IMG/VR virus record: IMGVR_UViG_3300008107_000057
Location: 1-58,578 of that record
Direction: 5' to 3' (one strand)
Source: a virus
Length of the DNA: 58,578 bases
In this document: positions 8,700 to 17,065 of the stretch, piece after piece
Layout: every line of letters begins with the position of its first letter
How positions within the stretch are numbered: position 1 is the first letter of the stretch
Translations under genes and position numbers: made by a program
Notes under the pieces: generated by a model
What the model was told of the DNA's origin: nothing
Database searches by the model: none
The model's input: the letters and a program-made list of their open reading frames with translations, nothing else

Positions 8700-9284
8700 A
8701 TGATTCAATCTACATTGCTACTCGCTGGTTTCGACCAAACAATTTACACAAGTGCAAATACCAATGCAATTACAACCATGGTATTTTGTAATACTGCGAC
8801 ACCAGATGCTTCGGACGAATCAGTTAGAGCAGTTTCATTACAGGTGCATTTAGTTAAAGCGACTAAAACTAAAAACTTTTCAAATACTATTATTAAAAAT
8901 CTTGTTATTCCAGCAGGGGAAACATTATTCTTTGATACAGAACGTGTTGTTCTAGACAATGGTGATAGCATGATTGCAACCACCACTGGTGCAAACAGAA
9001 CAGCTTCGATTACCCTTATCACAACAGCCGCCCAGGCAGTAGTAACAGCAGCAGGTCATTTGTTAGAAGTTGGAAACTATATTAGTATTTCCGGAGTAAG
9101 TGGTATAGTAAACAATAGTAATCCTGCATTATCTATTAATGGCGGAACATATCAAGTTACTCAAATTAATAGTGGTAATGAATTTGTTATTAACTTTAAC
9201 AGCACAGGTTACACGCCATATACATCCGGTGGAATATTTGAGTCCGGGCATCTTGCTGCCACGGTGAGTACATTAACAGTATGA
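8700..9284 (+). CDS. Beta-rich virion protein, fibre-attachment type
   Basis: 194 residues. The N-terminal 100 residues resemble a small beta-sandwich with a pattern shared with the 109-residue protein at 12934: a hydrophobic IxxAGFDQTIYT-type start, then IIKNLVIPAGETLFFD, which parallels LKDIIIPPFQTLRAV. The second half adds Thr/Ser/Gly-rich repeats ending in QINSGNEFVINFNS, a motif that recurs in the giant protein at 17066. It is probably a virion adaptor or decoration protein. Its stop overlaps the next start (ATGA). Confidence 0.62.
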   Translation: MIQSTLLLAGFDQTIYTSANTNAITTMVFCNTATPDASDESVRAVSLQVHLVKATKTKNFSNTIIKNLVIPAGETLFFDTERVVLDNGDSMIATTTGANRTASITLITTAAQAVVTAAGHLLEVGNYISISGVSGIVNNSNPALSINGGTYQVTQINSGNEFVINFNSTGYTPYTSGGIFESGHLAATVSTLTV

Positions 9285-9799
9285 AATTCTTAAAAACTAA
9301 AAACATTTCTAAATTTAGTGTAAGCGATAATGCTTACATTCAATATCCATCTGGTAGAATTGTTATTGACTCTACTAATAGTTTAAAGGTTCCTAAAGGC
9401 ACTACTGCACAACAACCACAGAGTAGTCTAGTAACTGGTGGTATGGTTCGATACAACACCAGTTCTGGCACAGGTGCTAATCCTGCTGCTACTGCGATTG
9501 GTCTAGAAATATACCACGACGGTGCATGGAGAACAGTTCGTTTAAAAGGTCCGTCGACTATCACTAAACAAACACTCGGTCCTGGTAATAATTCTGAAAC
9601 TAAATTTGGTCCAATGACTTTTGTACCAGCTAGTGCTGACAATATTATTGTATTGGTTGAAAACGTTATTCAAATTTCAACTACAAACTTTACATTGGTT
9701 ACTAATCCAGTTGGCTATGCCACCGGAACATACATTAACTTTCTTTCATCGGTACCAACAGGCAAAGAGATCACAGTTTATTACGGCTTCGATCAGTAA
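9281..9799 (+). CDS. Small fibre protein with G-T-T..R-P / R-Y-N-T module
   Basis: 172 residues, translationally coupled to the preceding gene by ATGA. It carries the module LKVPKGTTAQQPQ ... GMVRYNT ... LEIYHDGAWRTV (about residues 34-88). This also occurs in the proteins at 9818 and 11422 and is a recurrent phage fibre element. The C-terminal part (TLGPGNNSETKFGPMTF ... ITVYYGFDQ) looks like an independent beta domain, possibly for trimerisation or receptor contact. Enzymatic activity is not suggested. Confidence 0.68.
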   Translation: MKFLKTKNISKFSVSDNAYIQYPSGRIVIDSTNSLKVPKGTTAQQPQSSLVTGGMVRYNTSSGTGANPAATAIGLEIYHDGAWRTVRLKGPSTITKQTLGPGNNSETKFGPMTFVPASADNIIVLVENVIQISTTNFTLVTNPVGYATGTYINFLSSVPTGKEITVYYGFDQ

Positions 9800-9817
9800 T
9801 AACTAACAGGAGCGGCA

Positions 9818-11302
9818 ATGGCAGAGTTGGGTAGAATTTCCGGGCAGATGCTAACTGCCAATCTTGAACGATTGGGTGTAGATCTTGCGTTCGAAACTGA
9901 TCAGCTTTATCTTGATGTTAGTGCTCGCGGTATTGGTATTAATACTGATGCATTTAGTCGTCGACTAGAAGTTAATGGTACTACACAAACTCAATCTCTA
10001 ATAACTCCTCGCGTTGATGTCAACGGGTTAACCATACAGACCAATCAGATTTCCAGTCTTAGTGGCCCAATTTATATTTCTGCCAGTGGCGGTGCAGCTG
10101 GTACTGTGCGATTTGACAGGAACGAGACAGATGGATTATTCTTTGACGGTAATGTAATTGGTAGTAAACTCTTAAACTCAAGCATAGAACTTCGTCCATC
10201 TGGTTCTGGGGTTGTTAACATTATCGATAATGCTGAGATTTATGCAAATCTTCGGGTAACTGGCAACATCCAAATCGACGGCGACCTAGGATTTAAAGGA
10301 CAGTTAATTGTTGGCGATTCTGCATCAGATACTGTTACCATTAATCCTGAGTTCACACAATCATTAACTCCATACACTGATAATACATATAATCTAGGAT
10401 CTGCTAGTAAGTCCTGGAATGGCATGTTTTTATCTCAAGACACGCAGTTAAACTTTGGTAACATTCGAGCACAGTTTAATACCATAGAAACTACTGTATC
10501 TAACTCAAATCTTGAACTCTACGGCAGTGCCACAGGCGGAGTATTAGTTGAGTCTTTAAAATTTAACGATAATGTAATTTCAAATACCAACGGAAGCATA
10601 GTATTAATTCCAAATGTAATTTTTGATAAAACAACTGCAATAGTTGCTCCAGTAGGAACTACTGTAAATCGCTCTACATTAACACAGGCTGATTTTAGAT
10701 ACAATACTACAATAGATACATTCGAAGGCTTTACGACTGCTAAAACACAGTTTAACGGAGTAGCAGATTCAGATGGCAATACTCGAGTCATTGCACCTAG
10801 ACCAAGGTCACTAAACAACGACACATTAAGTTTCTTTGTTAACGGAGCACTCACAGCTACTATTAGCCCAACTGCGGTTTCGACTGATATCTTTGAAGTA
10901 AATCAAACGCTGAGATTAGCATCGGTCGGTAACCTCATCACTACTGTGCAAAACAATTTAGATATTAATTTTTTAGTATCCGGCACAGCAAGAACAAACG
11001 TTGAAGATATTGCATTTAAAGAAAATACAATATTCGGCACCGCCAATAATATAGAATTTGCTGCTACTGGACAGGGGTATTATGTATTAGCAGGAGATAA
11101 TGGATTGGTTATTCCTAACGGTCCAACGCTGACTACTATCCCTCCAAATACGCAGCTTGGCGATTTTAGATTCAATACAACATTGGGCGAGTTTGAAGTC
11201 TATGACGGTGTAGCTTATGGCCAAATTACAGGCAGCGGGCAAACTGTTACTATTGACCAAATGGAAGAATATGTCGATATTTACAGCCTAATCCTAGGCT
11301 AA
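9818..11302 (+). CDS. Tail-fibre shaft protein, paralogue of next gene
   Basis: 494 residues, SD AGGAG. Its N-terminus, GRISGQMLTANLERLGVDLA then FETD, is shared with the next gene (GRISGPLLKANLLRSGTDLA then FETD), so the two are tandem paralogues with a common virion-attachment domain. The shaft repeats SxLELxxSGTG-type beta modules, an NTYNLGSASKSWNGMFL module of the common phage-fibre type, and two GTT/R-Y-N-T modules near residues 290-320 and 430-465. The C-terminus is a short acidic helix (QMEEYVDIYSLILG), matching VNEITAIDIAIEKVLQLG in the paralogue. The likely role is a side or tail fibre shaft. Confidence 0.78.
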   Translation: MAELGRISGQMLTANLERLGVDLAFETDQLYLDVSARGIGINTDAFSRRLEVNGTTQTQSLITPRVDVNGLTIQTNQISSLSGPIYISASGGAAGTVRFDRNETDGLFFDGNVIGSKLLNSSIELRPSGSGVVNIIDNAEIYANLRVTGNIQIDGDLGFKGQLIVGDSASDTVTINPEFTQSLTPYTDNTYNLGSASKSWNGMFLSQDTQLNFGNIRAQFNTIETTVSNSNLELYGSATGGVLVESLKFNDNVISNTNGSIVLIPNVIFDKTTAIVAPVGTTVNRSTLTQADFRYNTTIDTFEGFTTAKTQFNGVADSDGNTRVIAPRPRSLNNDTLSFFVNGALTATISPTAVSTDIFEVNQTLRLASVGNLITTVQNNLDINFLVSGTARTNVEDIAFKENTIFGTANNIEFAATGQGYYVLAGDNGLVIPNGPTLTTIPPNTQLGDFRFNTTLGEFEVYDGVAYGQITGSGQTVTIDQMEEYVDIYSLILG

Positions 11303-11313
11303 TTCCAAAATCA

Positions 11314-11321
11314 CATAAATA
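11314..11321 (+). promoter_or_regulatory. T4-type late promoter CATAAATA with structured leader
   Basis: Exact NATAAATA octamer 12 nt after the preceding stop and 101 nt before ATG 11422. The 119-base intergenic stretch also holds GTAGAAG...CTTCTAC (about 11327-11353, 13-nt loop), a GGTAAACC/GGTTAACC partial repeat (about 11365-11392) and an SD (GAGGAG). A structured 5' leader is possible. Confidence 0.65.
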
Positions 11322-11421
11322 ACTTAGTAGAAGTGTTGACCAAATGCTTCTACAATCAAACTGTGGTAAACCCGCAACGTAAGGTGGTTAACCGTGAAAC
11401 ACGGGGTATTGAGGAGAGCAC

Positions 11422-12930
11422 ATGGCTGTTGGTCGTATTTCTGGGCCGCTCTTAAAAGCAAACCTGCTACGTAGCGGCACGGATCTGGCTTTTGAGACCG
11501 ACTTACTATTCCTGAAGGTAGCTTCGCCTACCAACACTACTCCACGAGTGGGCATCAACACGAATAATCCTCAATACGATCTAGATGTCATTGGTACAAC
11601 CCGAACAACAAATTTAGAAGTTACAAACCAAGCTAACATTGCAGGTGTTACTTTTAACGGCAATAATATTAGTTCAGATACAAACGTTCTATCGTTTTAT
11701 CCAGGTGCTAATGACTTTACTGTTTATCAATCTAAAATACAGATTGATGACATTCAAATTCAACAAAATAAAATATCAACCACTGTTTCTAACGCAAATT
11801 TAGAACTAAGAGCCAACGGTGCCGGCACAGTTGACATTTATTCAAACACAGTTATCAATGGCAATCTGCACACCACTGGCAGTATTAATGCAGATGGCAA
11901 TATTACCATTGGTGGCAATATCACTATTGGCGACGAAACCACTGATTCTATTGTTATCAACGCTGGTATTAAAAGCGACTTATTACCCGAAGTAACAAAT
12001 ACATACAATTTGGGTTCGTCAACACTGCGTTGGAAAGATTTATTTGTTGCTAAATTAAATCTTGCAGACATTGAAATCTTTGACAACGTTATTCGAAGCA
12101 TTAGCAGTAATGCTAACCTAGAATTAAGAGCCAGCGGCACTGGTGCAATTAGATTAGAGCGCATTGACATCAACGAAAATGTTATTTCTACTTGGAATAA
12201 CAACGAAGATTTAATTGTAAGACCTAGCGGCACTGGTGTTGTGCGATTTGATACCACCCAAGCAATTACATTACCAAAAGGTACAACTTCACAACGTCCA
12301 ACTGGTTCGACAGGTATGATGAGATTTAACACTGAGTTAAATCGTTACGAAGGTTTTGATGGTACTAATTGGTTTAATCTAGCAGGCGTAGAAGATATTG
12401 ACGGTAATACAAAAATTACAGCAGAATTAACACCTGGTGCGAACGATAATACTATTAGATTTTATGCGGGCGGATCAGTAGTTGCCGATATTAATACATC
12501 AAGATTTAATATTGCTAACAAATTAAGAGTTGGTAGCATTGAATTAGAAAATAATACAATTCAGTCAACAGTTACCAACACTGATCTAAGTATTCAAGCC
12601 AACGGATCCGGTAGAGTCCTTGTTGAAAATTTTGCATTTCGTGACAACACAATTACAAATACTGCAAATAATGCAGTAGTTACATTTCAACCATCTGGCA
12701 ACGGATATTTTAAAATTGCCGGTTCGAATGGATTTGTATTGCCATTTGGATCTAGCACCGGTAGACCAACTGCGTATGCAGTGGTTGGTATGACACGATA
12801 CAATACTGATACAGGAGCCATTGAAGTATGGAATGGAGCAGCCTGGGCTAACCCGTCCGGCCTGCAAGGTGCTGTAAATGAAATTACTGCAATTGATATT
12901 GCAATTGAAAAAGTTCTACAACTAGGATAA
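11422..12930 (+). CDS. Tail-fibre shaft protein, paralogue of preceding gene
   Basis: 502 residues. The N-terminal attachment domain (about 1-45) is shared with the gene at 9818. The shaft has at least four beta modules containing NLELRA(S/N)GxG-type or LIVRPSGTG-type strands (about residues 130, 237, 270 and 395). It has an NTYNLGSSTLRWKDLFV module and two copies of the PKGTTSQRP...RFNT...FDGTNW module (about 290-325 and 440-480). The C-terminus is a helix ending AIEKVLQLG. Because the paralogue lies immediately upstream, they may form alternative or hetero-oligomeric fibres. Confidence 0.78.
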   Translation: MAVGRISGPLLKANLLRSGTDLAFETDLLFLKVASPTNTTPRVGINTNNPQYDLDVIGTTRTTNLEVTNQANIAGVTFNGNNISSDTNVLSFYPGANDFTVYQSKIQIDDIQIQQNKISTTVSNANLELRANGAGTVDIYSNTVINGNLHTTGSINADGNITIGGNITIGDETTDSIVINAGIKSDLLPEVTNTYNLGSSTLRWKDLFVAKLNLADIEIFDNVIRSISSNANLELRASGTGAIRLERIDINENVISTWNNNEDLIVRPSGTGVVRFDTTQAITLPKGTTSQRPTGSTGMMRFNTELNRYEGFDGTNWFNLAGVEDIDGNTKITAELTPGANDNTIRFYAGGSVVADINTSRFNIANKLRVGSIELENNTIQSTVTNTDLSIQANGSGRVLVENFAFRDNTITNTANNAVVTFQPSGNGYFKIAGSNGFVLPFGSSTGRPTAYAVVGMTRYNTDTGAIEVWNGAAWANPSGLQGAVNEITAIDIAIEKVLQLG

Positions 12931-12933
12931 GAT

Positions 12934-13263
12934 ATGGCAACCTTTTTTAGAAATATAGTTATACCACAAGTCGGAATTACACCGACACAGATAATTCAAA
13001 CTGGTCCTGGTAACAGAGCAACGATCATTGGTTTTAGTTTGGCTAATCTGTTAGAAGAAGCAATTCAAATTAGTATTTTGTTAACTGACTCAGCTAGTAC
13101 CACAGGGTATTATTTAAAAGACATTATTATTCCGCCATTCCAGACTCTTAGAGCAGTTAACGGTGGCGAGAAATTGATTATGACAACAGAAAATGAATTA
13201 AAAGTAGTAAGCAGCAAACCAGATTCGGTAGATGTACTAGTAAGTTTCGTGGAGATTACATAA
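12934..13263 (+). CDS. Small beta-sandwich virion protein
   Basis: 109 residues, starting 3 nt after the fibre stop. The alternating hydrophobic pattern and DIIIPPFQTLRAVNGGEKLI suggest a compact beta-sandwich related to the N-terminal half of the protein at 8700. No signal peptide. A cofactor or adaptor for the adjacent fibre is likely; the molecular role is unknown. Confidence 0.62.
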   Translation: MATFFRNIVIPQVGITPTQIIQTGPGNRATIIGFSLANLLEEAIQISILLTDSASTTGYYLKDIIIPPFQTLRAVNGGEKLIMTTENELKVVSSKPDSVDVLVSFVEIT

Positions 13264-13264
13264 T

Positions 13265-13636
13265 ATGAGTCAAACCAATTACGTCGGAGCTCCGGACCTT
13301 AGCTCATTATTGGGCGAAGGCAATATTAGATATTTCTACGCATTAAGACGAGACGACGAAGGCTTTGTATATCTTACAAAAGTTGATCAGGTACTCGGCG
13401 ATGATGTTGTTCAAGTTAACAAAGCTGGTGACGCAGCCGACGACTTTGATAACTTTGAATTTGGAATTGACTTTTTTGATGGTATTTTGGACGACAAAAG
13501 TCGCCCATTTGCAAACTTGACATTTGATCAATATAAATGGGACGAACGAAACATCTATTATTATATCAATGACGAAGGCGAACTAGTAGCTAGGATCAAC
13601 AAGAAGTATGAGTATCCAGCAGATCAGATAGTGTAA
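13265..13636 (+). CDS. Acidic virion protein, unknown
   Basis: 123 residues, rich in Asp and aromatics (DNFEFGIDFFDGILDDK), beginning MSQTNYVGAPDLSSLLGEGN. It starts 1 nt after its neighbour's stop, so it is probably translated by coupling. The many Asp and Tyr residues without catalytic motifs fit a small structural protein of T4-like marine phages. It precedes the CBM-array fibre gene and may attach it. Confidence 0.62.
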   Translation: MSQTNYVGAPDLSSLLGEGNIRYFYALRRDDEGFVYLTKVDQVLGDDVVQVNKAGDAADDFDNFEFGIDFFDGILDDKSRPFANLTFDQYKWDERNIYYYINDEGELVARINKKYEYPADQIV

Positions 13637-13642
13637 TAAATA
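13635..13642 (+). promoter_or_regulatory. T4-type late promoter AATAAATA
   Basis: Exact NATAAATA match overlapping the preceding stop, 35 nt before ATG 13678. AAGGA lies in the leader as SD. Confidence 0.65.
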
Positions 13643-13677
13643 TAAGAATAGAGAAATAATTATAAGGAATAGCAACT

Positions 13678-16600
13678 ATGGCAGAGTTTAAATTAGGTAG
13701 ATTGCGCTTTGTTTGGAAAAACATTTGGGCGATTTCTACCGCATACGTTAAAGATGACGTTATTAGATATGGTGGTAAAGTTTATGTTTGTTCGATAAGT
13801 CATACATCGAGCGCAACCGCTAATGGTGGATTTTATACTGACCTAACAGCCGCAAAATGGCAGTTAATGACCGACGGTATTCAATGGGCACAGGCGTGGA
13901 ATGTTAGCACATACTACAAAGTAGCTGACGTTGTTCGCTGGGGTGGACGTTCATATATTTGTAATACAGGTCACGTGTCAAACGCATCTGCTACCAGCGA
14001 AGCAGGCGGTCTAGAAGCCGATATTGCAAAATGGGATCTGTTAAACGATGGTATTGCATTTGCCGGAAGTTGGTCTAGTGCTGTACGTTACAAATTAAAT
14101 GATGTTGTCAGCTACGGTGGACAACTTTATATCTGCCAATTATTTCACTTATCTATTGGTTCTTTTGAACCTGCTAACTGGACATTATTTGCATCTGGTC
14201 TTCAATTTGAAGGTGCCTACAGCGGCGCAACTGCATATCAACCAGGTGACGTGGTAACCTACGGTTCAAACTCTTACGTTGCTATTCAAACCACAACTGG
14301 TAATTTACCAACTGACACAAACAATTGGACTGCTATTACCAGCGGTGTACAATTCCGTGGTGCATACGCAGGTGGTACTGCTTATAGAAAAGGCGACATC
14401 GTTAGCTTTGGTGGTTACAGCTACGTAGCTAAACAAGACTCAACCGGTAATGCTCCAAGTAATGCAACATTCTGGGATGTATTAAACGGCGGTATCAAAT
14501 ACAGCGCCACAGCATATGCTGGTGGAACAACCTACAACATCGGTGATGCAATTACCTATGGTGGGTATACTTACCTTGCCAAGCAGACAACAACTGGCAA
14601 CAGCCCAACTAATGCAACATACTGGGACGTTCTTAATAAAGGCTATACCTTTATTGGAACATATAATTCAGCAAACACATACAAGCCAGGCGAATTAGTA
14701 GCCTACGGTGGCAATTACTACGCTGCTAAAACTGATGTACTTGCTACACAAACTCCAGCTAATGCCACATACTGGGATACATTTAGTGTTGGATTCAAAT
14801 ATGAAGGTGTGTGGGCTTCACGCACAGCACCTAACAGCTATAAGAAAGGCGATGTTGTTAAACATGGTGGTCACTTATACCTCAACGTATTAGAGTCAAA
14901 CACAGAACTTCCAACCAATGCAACATACTTTTCAAAGCTAGTTGATGGATTTTCTTTTGTTGGAGCATATGCTAATGCAACAGCATACAAACCAGGTGAA
15001 GTTGTAAGATACGGTGGTCGTTCATATCTATGTATTCTAGCACATACTTCAAACACAGCCACAAATATTGAACCACCAAATGCCACATATTGGGAACTAT
15101 TAGTTGCCGGTATGAAATGGCAAGGTACATGGAGTATCTCTACAGAGTATGAAATTGATGATGTTGTATCCTTTGCATCTAGCTCATGGATTTCTGTTGT
15201 CAGCGACAACGTTGGTAATCAACCAGATTCAAGTCCAGGTAGCTGGGACTTAGTTGCACAAACAGGTGACCTAGGTCCAGTATTAACTACCACAGGCGAT
15301 ACATATTTTAGAAACTCAAGCGGTGCAGTTGCAAGATTACCAATTGGCACTAATGGTCAACAATTAGTTGTTTCCGCAGCAGGTATTCCCGGCTACGAAA
15401 ATAATAATCAAACAGCTAACGTATTCTATGTTACTCCAGAAGGTAGTAACAGCAACAACGGTCGTACAATGAATCGTGCATTTGCCACGATTAGATATGC
15501 ATGTTCACAGGTTAGTTCGGGTGCAACAATTTATGTTAAGTCCGGAACATACGCAGAATTATTACCGATCGTTGTTCCAGTAAACGTAAGTATTGTTGGC
15601 GACGGTCTTCGTACAACCAGCATCGGTCCAGCAGCAGGTACAAGTGCAGACGGCAGTACATTAAACAATAGAACAACCATGTTCTTGATGAGTGACGGCT
15701 CACAGGTTTCTAGAATAAACGTAACTGGTATGACTGGATTTGTCAAGAGTGTAGGTAGTCCTACTAACATCGAACTTGCCACTAGAGGTGGTGTGTTCTT
15801 TGGATTTAATGACGCTAGCCCAGTTGTTAACAAGAGTCCATACATTCAAGACGTGACAACATTTAGTACCGGTGGTGTGGGCGCACTCATTGACGGTGGC
15901 GTTCATGCTAGTGGTAACAGATCAATGATCTTAAACAACTTTACATGTATCAATGACAATGGAGTTGGAGTTTGGGTAAGACATGCCGGCAAAGCAGAAT
16001 TAGTTTCTTGCTTTACCTACTATTGCGTATTTGGTTTTGCAGCCAGCGATGGCGGACAGATTCGTTCATTGAACGGTAACAACAGTTACGGTACATACGG
16101 ATCATCTAGTCAAGGATTCGACACCGGCGAAACTCCACCAAACGGAACATTATATGGTAGCGATTTAGTTTGGACATTGGGTTCATTAAGTGGCGGTTCG
16201 TTTAGTCCAGGTAATACAATTACAAGTTCGGGTGGCGCAACAGGTACAGTATTGAGTGTGCAAGACAGCACTGAACGAATAATTTATAAACTTGTATCTG
16301 GCACTTTTGTTGCAGGTCAAACTATTAGCAATGGTTCAGGAGTTACTGCAACGATTGCTACCAGCGGTGTAACTGGACAGAAAGGGTTTGTATTAGCAGT
16401 CAGTGGATTCGTAGCTGAACCAATTCCGGGCGGCAGCGTTTCAATTACTGGAGATTCAACTCCATATATTATTCAAGCAGTAAGTGAATATACATCCGGT
16501 CCAGCTGGATTTAAACCAGCAGGCTTTGCATTATTGGTATTAACTACTGAAAAACTAACAGCCAGTGCTGACGGTACAGCAACTATTATTAGATACAGAT

Positions 16601-17043
16601 ATAGTAAATTGCGTTTAACTGGACACGATTTCTTAAATATTGGTACTGGTGGTATTAGTACTACAAATTATCCAGGTACTCCTACACAGGCAGCATCACA
16701 GGCAAATGAAGTAATTGAACTATTCCCAGGTCGTGTTTATTATGTAACCACTGACCAAGACGGTAATTTTAGAGTTGGTGAATATTTCAAGGTTGATCAA
16801 GCAACTGGTCGAGCAACACTGAACGCTAGTGCGTTTGACTTGAGCGGTTTGACATCATTAAGACTGGGTTCAATCGGTGCTCAAATTGGAGAACTAATTA
16901 ACGAATTTAGTTCAGACGGAACACTAAGCGGCAACTCAAACGCTGCTGTGCCAACTGAACAAGCAACAAAGACATATGTGGATAGCAACATTAATCAAAC
17001 ACAAATTAGTGGAATTGCGTTCTCCATTGCGTTGGGATCATAA
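13678..17043 (+). CDS. Large fibre protein: ten carbohydrate-binding-like repeats plus beta-helix
   Basis: 1121 residues. Residues about 9-530 are ten tandem units of 45-55 residues with the pattern G-x-W/F-x-G-x-W/Y...TxYKxGDVVxYGGxxYxxxxxxTGNxPxxxxxW, resembling CBM5/12-type chitin or cellulose-binding modules. Near residue 580 begins VFYVTPEGSNSNNGRTMNRA then FATI, with ATIYVKSGTYAELLPIVVP, the opening of a right-handed parallel beta-helix (DUF1565 or pectate-lyase-like) running to about 800. The C-terminal part has GNFRVGEYFKVDQATGRATL, a recurrent phage fibre segment, and AVPTEQATKTYVDSNI. Predicted role: glycan-binding tail fibre or tailspike. No catalytic residues can be assigned by eye. 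Confidence 0.82.
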   Translation: MAEFKLGRLRFVWKNIWAISTAYVKDDVIRYGGKVYVCSISHTSSATANGGFYTDLTAAKWQLMTDGIQWAQAWNVSTYYKVADVVRWGGRSYICNTGHVSNASATSEAGGLEADIAKWDLLNDGIAFAGSWSSAVRYKLNDVVSYGGQLYICQLFHLSIGSFEPANWTLFASGLQFEGAYSGATAYQPGDVVTYGSNSYVAIQTTTGNLPTDTNNWTAITSGVQFRGAYAGGTAYRKGDIVSFGGYSYVAKQDSTGNAPSNATFWDVLNGGIKYSATAYAGGTTYNIGDAITYGGYTYLAKQTTTGNSPTNATYWDVLNKGYTFIGTYNSANTYKPGELVAYGGNYYAAKTDVLATQTPANATYWDTFSVGFKYEGVWASRTAPNSYKKGDVVKHGGHLYLNVLESNTELPTNATYFSKLVDGFSFVGAYANATAYKPGEVVRYGGRSYLCILAHTSNTATNIEPPNATYWELLVAGMKWQGTWSISTEYEIDDVVSFASSSWISVVSDNVGNQPDSSPGSWDLVAQTGDLGPVLTTTGDTYFRNSSGAVARLPIGTNGQQLVVSAAGIPGYENNNQTANVFYVTPEGSNSNNGRTMNRAFATIRYACSQVSSGATIYVKSGTYAELLPIVVPVNVSIVGDGLRTTSIGPAAGTSADGSTLNNRTTMFLMSDGSQVSRINVTGMTGFVKSVGSPTNIELATRGGVFFGFNDASPVVNKSPYIQDVTTFSTGGVGALIDGGVHASGNRSMILNNFTCINDNGVGVWVRHAGKAELVSCFTYYCVFGFAASDGGQIRSLNGNNSYGTYGSSSQGFDTGETPPNGTLYGSDLVWTLGSLSGGSFSPGNTITSSGGATGTVLSVQDSTERIIYKLVSGTFVAGQTISNGSGVTATIATSGVTGQKGFVLAVSGFVAEPIPGGSVSITGDSTPYIIQAVSEYTSGPAGFKPAGFALLVLTTEKLTASADGTATIIRYRYSKLRLTGHDFLNIGTGGISTTNYPGTPTQAASQANEVIELFPGRVYYVTTDQDGNFRVGEYFKVDQATGRATLNASAFDLSGLTSLRLGSIGAQIGELINEFSSDGTLSGNSNAAVPTEQATKTYVDSNINQTQISGIAFSIALGS
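13702..15276 (+). repeat. Ten tandem ~50-codon carbohydrate-binding-like repeats
   Basis: Protein-level repeat array within the gene starting at 13678. Recognisable cores include VADVVRWGGRSYICN, LNDVVSYGGQLYICQ, PGDVVTYGSNSYVAI, KGDIVSFGGYSYVAK, IGDAITYGGYTYLAK, PGELVAYGGNYYAAK, KGDVVKHGGHLYLN and PGEVVRYGGRSYLCI. The DNA copies have diverged, so this is an old array. Confidence 0.8.
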
Positions 17044-17046
17044 ATA
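17039..17046 (+). promoter_or_regulatory. T4-type late promoter CATAAATA
   Basis: Exact NATAAATA match overlapping the stop codon of the preceding fibre gene and 19 nt before ATG 17066; AAAGGA follows as SD. It would give a very short leader for the giant fibre gene. Confidence 0.6.
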
Positions 17047-17065
17047 TAACAAAGGATAGAAATAC

